DNA of 64,000 nucleotides from Guillardia theta CCMP2712 (taxonomy: Eukaryota; Cryptophyceae; Pyrenomonadales; Geminigeraceae). Positions 58,646 to 64,000 of the stretch are shown here, piece after piece. The DNA lies in NCBI RefSeq assembly GCF_000315625.1, contig NW_005434585.1, forward strand, positions 196,810-260,809. Reading direction: 5' to 3'. The notes below the pieces were generated by a model that had not been told where the DNA came from, made no database searches, and saw nothing but the letters and a program-made list of their open reading frames with translations. Both the position numbers and the translations under genes were made by a program. Within the stretch, counting starts at the first letter, position 1, and each line of letters starts with the position of its first letter.

Positions 58646-60515
58646 ATGCAGGCATTGTCGCTGATCGGTCGCAATGCACGGAGTGTCATGGCACTGCGAT
58701 CGAGGAGGATAGCAGCAGCTAGATGGTTTCTGCTGCGAATCACGACGGTAGCAGCGGTGCTGCAGCAGGTGGAGGGTCTGACATGCTGTGACAGGTCAGA
58801 ACAAGCAGATCGAGGATGCGATGAGAACGATTCTGAGTGAGTTGGGAGAGGACCCGTCGAGAGAGGGTCTTCTTAAAACTCCGAGCAGGTCGTTACCTAT
58901 CTCTGCTGTCCGCGTCTCATTCCCCTTCATCCTCTTCTCCTCCCTCCTCCCTCCTCCCTCCTCCCTCCTCACTCCTCACTCCTCACTCCTCACTCCTCAC
59001 TCCTTTACTCCTCCTCCTCCTCCTCCTCCTCCTCTGCCTCCTCCTCCCCCCTCCTGCCTCCTCCTCACCGTCCAACTGTTGCTCGCCCTGACACCTGCCC
59101 ATCAGATACGCGAAGGCGATGCGTTTCTTCACTCAGGGGTACCAACAGGACCTCGACACGGTGCTGAACAAGGCAATCTTCACGGAAGACTCCGATGAGA
59201 TGGTCATGCTGAGGAATATAGAGCTCTTCAGCATGTGCGAGCACCATCTCGTTCCCTTCCATGGCCGCGCGCATATCGCCTACCTCCCTCGAGGAAAAGT
59301 CGTCGGGCTGTCGAAGCTCGTCAGGGTGACTGAGTTGTACAGTCGAAGATTGCAGGTCGGCAACGCTGATGAGGAAGATGATGATGATGATGATGATGAT
59401 GATGATAAGATGATGATGAAGAGGAGGAGGAGAGGAGGAGAGGAGGAGGAGGAGGAGAGGTGATGTTGGTGGAAGAGGGGCTGGTGGTGATGATGCGTTG
59501 GAGAAGCTGCAAATTAAAGAAGCTGTATTGCACTTCAAGAAAATGATTTTTCGTGCAGGTCCAAGAGAGGTTAACAAAGCAGATTGCCACAGCATTGCAA
59601 GAAAAGTTGGAGGTAACAATCAAACGATGAGATGATGATGATGATGAAAAGAAACGATGATGAAGATGAGATAGAGTACGTAGGATGGGAGATGGAGTGT
59701 TTGATTTTCATTGTTTTAGCCTCATGGTGTTGGAGTTGTCATCGAATGCGTTCACCTCTGTATGGCTATGAGAGGTGTTCAGAAACCTCACAGGTAAAAG
59801 TTCTTCTCTTCTCCTCTTGCTCCTCGTCCTCTTTATCATCCTCTTGTTCCTTGTCATCCTTCCCCTACTCACTAGTATCCTCCTGCTCTTTCTCCTTCGT
59901 TTTCCTCTCCCTCCCTCTCGACTCTGCTGCTACCCCTGCTCCTGGCATCTCCTTGTCCCTGCTCCGTCCTCCTCATCCTAGTCCCCCTCCACCAACACCC
60001 CAACCTCCCCCTCCTCTCCTCCTCCTCCCTCGATACCTCTTGCTCGTCATCGCACCCCCGAGTCCTACCTCTCTCTGTCTTCGACCTGGTGACAAGAAAC
60101 TTTCCCAGCACGACCGTTACTTCGTGCATGCTGGGAGACTTTAGGACGGACGCGCGAACTCGCAACGAATTCCTCCACCTCGTCCGGTCGGCCCCGTTCA
60201 CGCACATGACAGGTAAGAGGAAGGGGGGAGAGAAAGCCGTCCTGTTGTGTTGAAATCTTCCACCTTGGTGTTGAAATCTTCCACCTTGATGTTGAAATCT
60301 TCCAGCTCGATGTTGAAATCTTCCACCTTGATGCTGTTTTCATACCTTGATTCATTATTCTCTCCAATTTTCCTTCACGTTTCAACTTTCGATTTCATTT
60401 CTCTCAAATCTCATCTATTTCTCATGTTGATTCTTGATTTATTTTCTTGATTCATTTCTTTGTTTTCAAAGGGATGGGAGTCTCAGAACAAATCTCTCAA
60501 ACACAATCAGCGTAA
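58646..60515 (+). CDS. GCH1: GTP cyclohydrolase I, multi-exon
   Basis: Exons read [20 protein letters not shown] then LLKTP (58810-58885), [20 protein letters not shown]...[31 protein letters not shown] (59107-59357), [14 protein letters not shown] (59560), [20 protein letters not shown] (59722) and [20 protein letters not shown] (60114). The Cys/His zinc set (CEHH and the later Cys of VHLC) and the SKLVR and QERLT blocks are hallmark GCH I. The enzyme turns GTP into dihydroneopterin triphosphate, the entry step to folate and tetrahydrobiopterin. The last exon joins in phase ([14 protein letters not shown]) to TAA at 60515. The N-terminal exon (ATG 58646, Arg-rich, [13 protein letters not shown]) may be a presequence but its junction is not resolved. 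Confidence 0.92.
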
Positions 60516-60544
60516 GGACACAGCTACTGTCGTTGATCGATGAC

Positions 60545-61344
60545 ATGCCGAGTAGGAGGATCTTTGAATCTGACGGAGTTCACGTGGAGAGAACACAAAA
60601 GGTTGAGGAGGAGGAGGAGGAGGAGGAGGAGGAGAAGTCGTGGTGGAGAAAGGAGATAAGCTGATGTTGTTGTGGTAGGCGACGGAATTCTATGACACGC
60701 TGCTCGGAGGGCACTCGCCAAATAGTCTGAGTGAGTGAACGATGTCGACTACGATGAAGATGTTGTTGTGTGAAGATTTGTGGTTGATGTCGTTGTTTGA
60801 GGACGAGGTTGAAGAGGAGCAAAGGGAGAGGCAGGCGTTCTAGAGCAAGCGAGGGTGATAAATGAGGAAGCAGGAGAAGAAGGACGAGAAGGACGAGAAG
60901 GACGAGAAGGACGAGGAGGACCAGAATGGAAATTTGCAGATATGTCGTGCTTATAACGACTGTGATTGAGTTGATGAAGATTATAGAGAACCAGCGATCA
61001 ATGTTGTTGTTAGCCATGATAGATCGACCGATAGATGTTGTGAGTAGCGGCGGCAAGTGAAAGGTAGAGGATGAAATGGGATAACTTTCGTTTCCTTCAG
61101 GGCCAGCCTCTGGCAACCACAGGTAACCAACCCCAATATGAAATCACTTTCATTCAGCTCCCTCCGTTCTCTCTGTCCTGCCCCCTTTTTCTCGTTCACA
61201 CTCGCTGAGCATGTCAAAGTTCTCAACATGTCAGAGTTCGTCATCTTGCCCTCAGGTCCATGGGAAACGCTTTGATAATGGGAGCAGGAGATTATGAGAA
61301 AGACAAGTGCGTTCTCATACCCCACTCCAACTCCTCCTTCTCCA

Positions 61345-61424
<80 letters not shown>

Positions 61425-63346
61425 CCACTCCTCTCACTCCTCTCCTGCTTTCCCTTCTCCTCCTCCTTTCTACGTCCAGATCGTATTTGTGCCATCCCAA
61501 AACTGAAATTTGAGTACAAGCAGCGAAAGCACAAGCAGCAGCAGCGGGGAGGACTCGGGCTCAGCATCGACTGCAAAAGGAAGGTCAGAGATGATGTTGT
61601 GGGAACGATGAGGAGAGGATAGGGGAATAGCTTCGATGCTCCAAGATTTCCCCTCGATCTGATCTTTGAGTCCTTGCTTTTCATTGTTCACTTTCCTTCT
61701 AACCCTGTCTCCCCTCCTTTCTTTATCCTTGTCCTCCTCTCACTTCCTTCCTCCTTCATTCCTCGTTATCAATTTCATTGACTTCCTATCTTTCAGTCCG
61801 CAGCGATCTCAACATTTCAGCACCATTGAGATTGGGAAGGATGATATGATGTTCAACGCCGCGCACTTCACGTGATGAAGAACATCATGAAGAAAACGAC
61901 TTACAAGTTGTCAAGGGTGTTTTCCGCTCAAGAGCGTGAAAGTCTTCATGGACATACACATGTAAGTAATGATGCAAAAGATGATGTAATTAGTGGAGGA
62001 TCCTGAGGAGTGATGATGACGATGAGAATGATGATGTTGGTGAGTAGTAGAAAGATGATGTTGAAGAGAAGAAGAAAGAAGTTGTTGATGAGGAAAGGAG
62101 GGTGAAGAGATGTCAGTGATGATGTAGAACGAGTTGATGATGAAGACAATGACAAGCTTTCAATCTCACTCACATGTCAGGCGGTGAGAGTTGCTTTCAC
62201 TGGACCTGTCGGAGAAGATGGGATGGTTGAGAACTATCAAGGTAAACGCATCGGCCCCAAAAACTGTGAACCTATCTCCTCCTCTCCTTTGACCTCAACG
62301 TCTCCTTCTTCATCTCCTCTCCCCTCCTTTTCCCTCCTCTCGTCTGCTGTCGTCTCCTGTCCACTCCCCTCCTGTCCGCTCCCCTCCCCTCCCCTCCCCT
62401 CCCCTCCTCTCCTCTCCTCTCCTCTCCTCTCCTCTCCTCTCCTCTCCTCTCCTCTCCTTTTCTCTCCTCTACTCTTCTAACTTTCTCTGCTGCAGTCTTC
62501 AAGAAGCGTGTCCGCGAGCTCTGCGACAAGTGGGATGAGACTTATCTCGTCCCCGGGCACTGTCGACATGTATTCTCAAACATGACGTTCGCGCATGACT
62601 GACTTGCTTCCTTGCAGCTGAACATCAGGGAAGAGGGCGAACGAGTTGTCATCGAGCACAATGGCGTCGCACAGGCAAGACAGTCGACATGCCCTGCTGC
62701 TGCTCACTTGCTACACAGGACCTTCCCAAGAATGATTGCAGAATAATCCCGGTCTAATTCCCTTGTCACTGCATCGCTCGTTCACCATAGTCGTTGTCTT
62801 TACCCATTCCTTCCCTCTTCCCATTCTTCTCTTCTTGTCATTACTCGTCTTTTTCATCATTTGATCTATTCTTCTTCTCTCCTTCATCTCTCCTTCACCT
62901 CGTTATCTCTTCTTGTTCCCTTCATCTTCATAACTTGCTGTTCAGGTTCGCAACGTCACCTTGGAAGAACTGTCAATGCTCTTCCTCCGCCTTGTAGTGG
63001 TATCTCTCCGTCCTTCCTCCTCGCTTCCTTTCCCCTCCTCGTCCTCCATTCCCCTCCTCCTCCCTTTTCCATCCTCTCTCCCACCTTCCTGGCTCTTCTT
63101 CCTATCCCACTCATCCCTCCTCCTTCCCTCTTCCCTCCTTTCTCCCTCCCCATCCTCCTCCTCTTCCTCTACCGCCCTGCCCTCCATCAATCCTGACTTT
63201 ACGAGCAGGGAGAGTCTGAAGTCAGCAAGAGCAGCTGGGCGGACGAGAAGAACGTAAGGAGCTGATTGAGTTACTTTCGTCTACTTAATTTCCCTCTCCA
63301 GATCGTTGCAGTCTCCGTCAAGATCTCTTCTGACGGCGGGAGGTAA
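60545..63346 (+). CDS. 6-pyruvoyl-tetrahydropterin synthase-like protein, multi-exon
   Basis: Core exons join in phase. They are IGKDDMMFNAAHFT (61833-61875), VFSAQERESLHGHTH (61918-61961), AVRVAFTGPVGEDGMVENYQ (62181-62240), FKKRVRELCDKWDETYLVPG (62497), LNIREEGERVVIEHNGVAQ (62621-62677), VRNVTLEELSMLFLRLVV (62946), SEVSKSSWADEKN and IVAVSVKISSDGG to TAA at 63346. AAHF, LHGH and the DEDGMV-like GEDGMVENYQ are PTPS/QueD features, with the zinc His residues in AAH and HGH. The Cys normally three residues before L-H-G-H is not present; the stretch is E-R-E-S. Upstream exons (MPSRRIFESDGVHVERTQK, FYDTLLGGHSPNS, ENQRSMLLLAMIDRPIDV) form an N-terminal extension I do not recognise. The ATG at 60545 is 29 bases after the GCH I stop. 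Confidence 0.78.
61340..61435. repeat. CAT triplet run in an intron of the PTPS-like gene
   Basis: Two blocks of CAT repeats, interrupted by one CTC codon-size unit. PolyHis, polySer or polyIle frames across it are not coding evidence. Confidence 0.85.
62330..62465. repeat. CTCCT/CTCTC pyrimidine array in an intron of the PTPS-like gene
   Basis: About 20 near-perfect CTCCT units lie between the exon ending at about 62240 and the one at 62496, on the coding strand. Confidence 0.85.
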
Positions 63347-64000
63347 CACCATCCTTTTCATTCCCCTCCTCCATCGTCACTGCCTTGCTGCTCGCTTCCT
63401 CCCACACCACCACCACCACCACCACCACCACCACCTCCTCCTCCTCCTCCTCCTCCTCCTCGTCATCATCATCATCATCGTAGTCATCATCATCGTAACC
63501 GTCATCATCATCCGCTGCTGCTTCTGCCTTCCTTCTGCTGCTGCTCTAGCTGCTCTAGCTCCAGCTCTCCTTCACAGCTCTCCTTCATGCTCCTTCCTCC
63601 TCCTCCTCCTCCTCATCTCCCCAACTGGTTAACTCACATCCTGCTCAGAGGTCAGTGGGCGACAACCTCTTGGAGCAAGCAGCAAGGCTTCGGCGTCCCC
63701 TTGTCACTATTCTAAGTTGAAAGGAATCAAGAAGAAACAACAACAGACAGATATCCACTGATCGAGGAGGAGCCGGGGAGAAGCGAGGAAGGAATTGGAG
63801 GTAGAGAGAAAAGGAGAGGAGGACGGAGGGAGGACAGTAGACAGGAGGAGGTGGTGGTGGTAGAATTGAGGGAAAGGGCGGGAGAGGGAGGGAAGGAGGG
63901 GAAGAGAGACAGGAGATGGTGGTAGGAGGAGGGGGAGGAGGGGAAGGAGGGGGAACACTTGGAGGAGATGGCGGTGATAAAAGGGAGGGAAAGAGGGGAA
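63347..64000. other. 3' flank, simple repeats, no supported gene
   Basis: CAC, CTC and CAT runs at 63405-63520, then purine-rich sequence to the edge. No exon can be supported. Confidence 0.5.

Noticed and set aside
58646-63346. Single GCH I-PTPS fusion gene
   Set aside because: With the best phase match GCH I ends in TAA at 60515 and a new ATG follows. A fusion through alternative splicing stays possible and is listed as a finding.

Overview
This window is nuclear DNA of an intron-rich, single-celled eukaryote. The introns are mostly short (about 30-110 bases, GT..AG) and often carry low-complexity triplet or hexamer runs. Histone H4 differs from the animal/plant form at only two positions. 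The gene set (bridge-like lipid-transfer protein, ATRX-type helicase, plastid- or mitochondrion-type bL25, FKBP isomerase) points to an alga. A cryptophyte such as Guillardia would fit, but that is an inference and I cannot prove it from sequence alone. There is one 100-N assembly gap (18216-18315).

Layout. 0-3 kb (-): IQ-motif coiled-coil protein. 3.3-10.6 kb: a dispersed family of about 90-residue proteins (three intact, one broken), with an RNase P Rpp21-like gene and an unidentified minus-strand gene between them. 10.7-14.6 kb (-): ATRX/ARIP4-type SNF2 helicase. 15-17 kb (+): possible NHL-repeat gene. 16.9-18.5 kb (-): GT25-like glycosyltransferase. 18.8-21.6 kb (-): secretory protein of unknown family. 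22.9-24.6 kb (+): ABHD10-like hydrolase. 24.9-26 kb (-): FKBP. 26.7-27.5 kb (-): small conserved-looking protein. 28.5-30 kb (-): bL25. 30.7-34.4 kb (-): a 1,177-residue protein joining FG repeats, a HEPN-like domain, a protein kinase, an EF-hand and a PH-like domain. 35.6 kb (+): histone H4 with its 3' stem-loop. 37.2-51.2 kb (+): BLTP2/SABRE/Hobbit-like lipid-transfer protein carrying a DEP domain. 51.2-51.8 kb (-): Cys-rich protein. 52.2-53.9 kb (+): LRR receptor-like protein. 54.2-57.6 kb (+): tandem GT25-like protein. 58.6-63.3 kb (+): GTP cyclohydrolase I followed 29 bases later by a PTPS-like gene, a probable pterin-pathway pair.

Most proteins had to be reconstructed by joining short exons with matching phases. 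Recognised families rest on domain motifs read by eye, and exon ends are proposals, not cDNA-supported. Between genes lie two dispersed repeat classes: GC-rich blocks built on GGGCCCGG and TGAGTCACTGCGG, and arrays of GGGGTGGGTA-like motifs. The arrays often sit just upstream of a gene.

The most novel items are the FG-HEPN-kinase fusion, the YNRE small-protein family, the tandem GT25 protein with a degraded first active site, the DEP insertion in the BLTP2-like protein, and the GCH1/PTPS pair.
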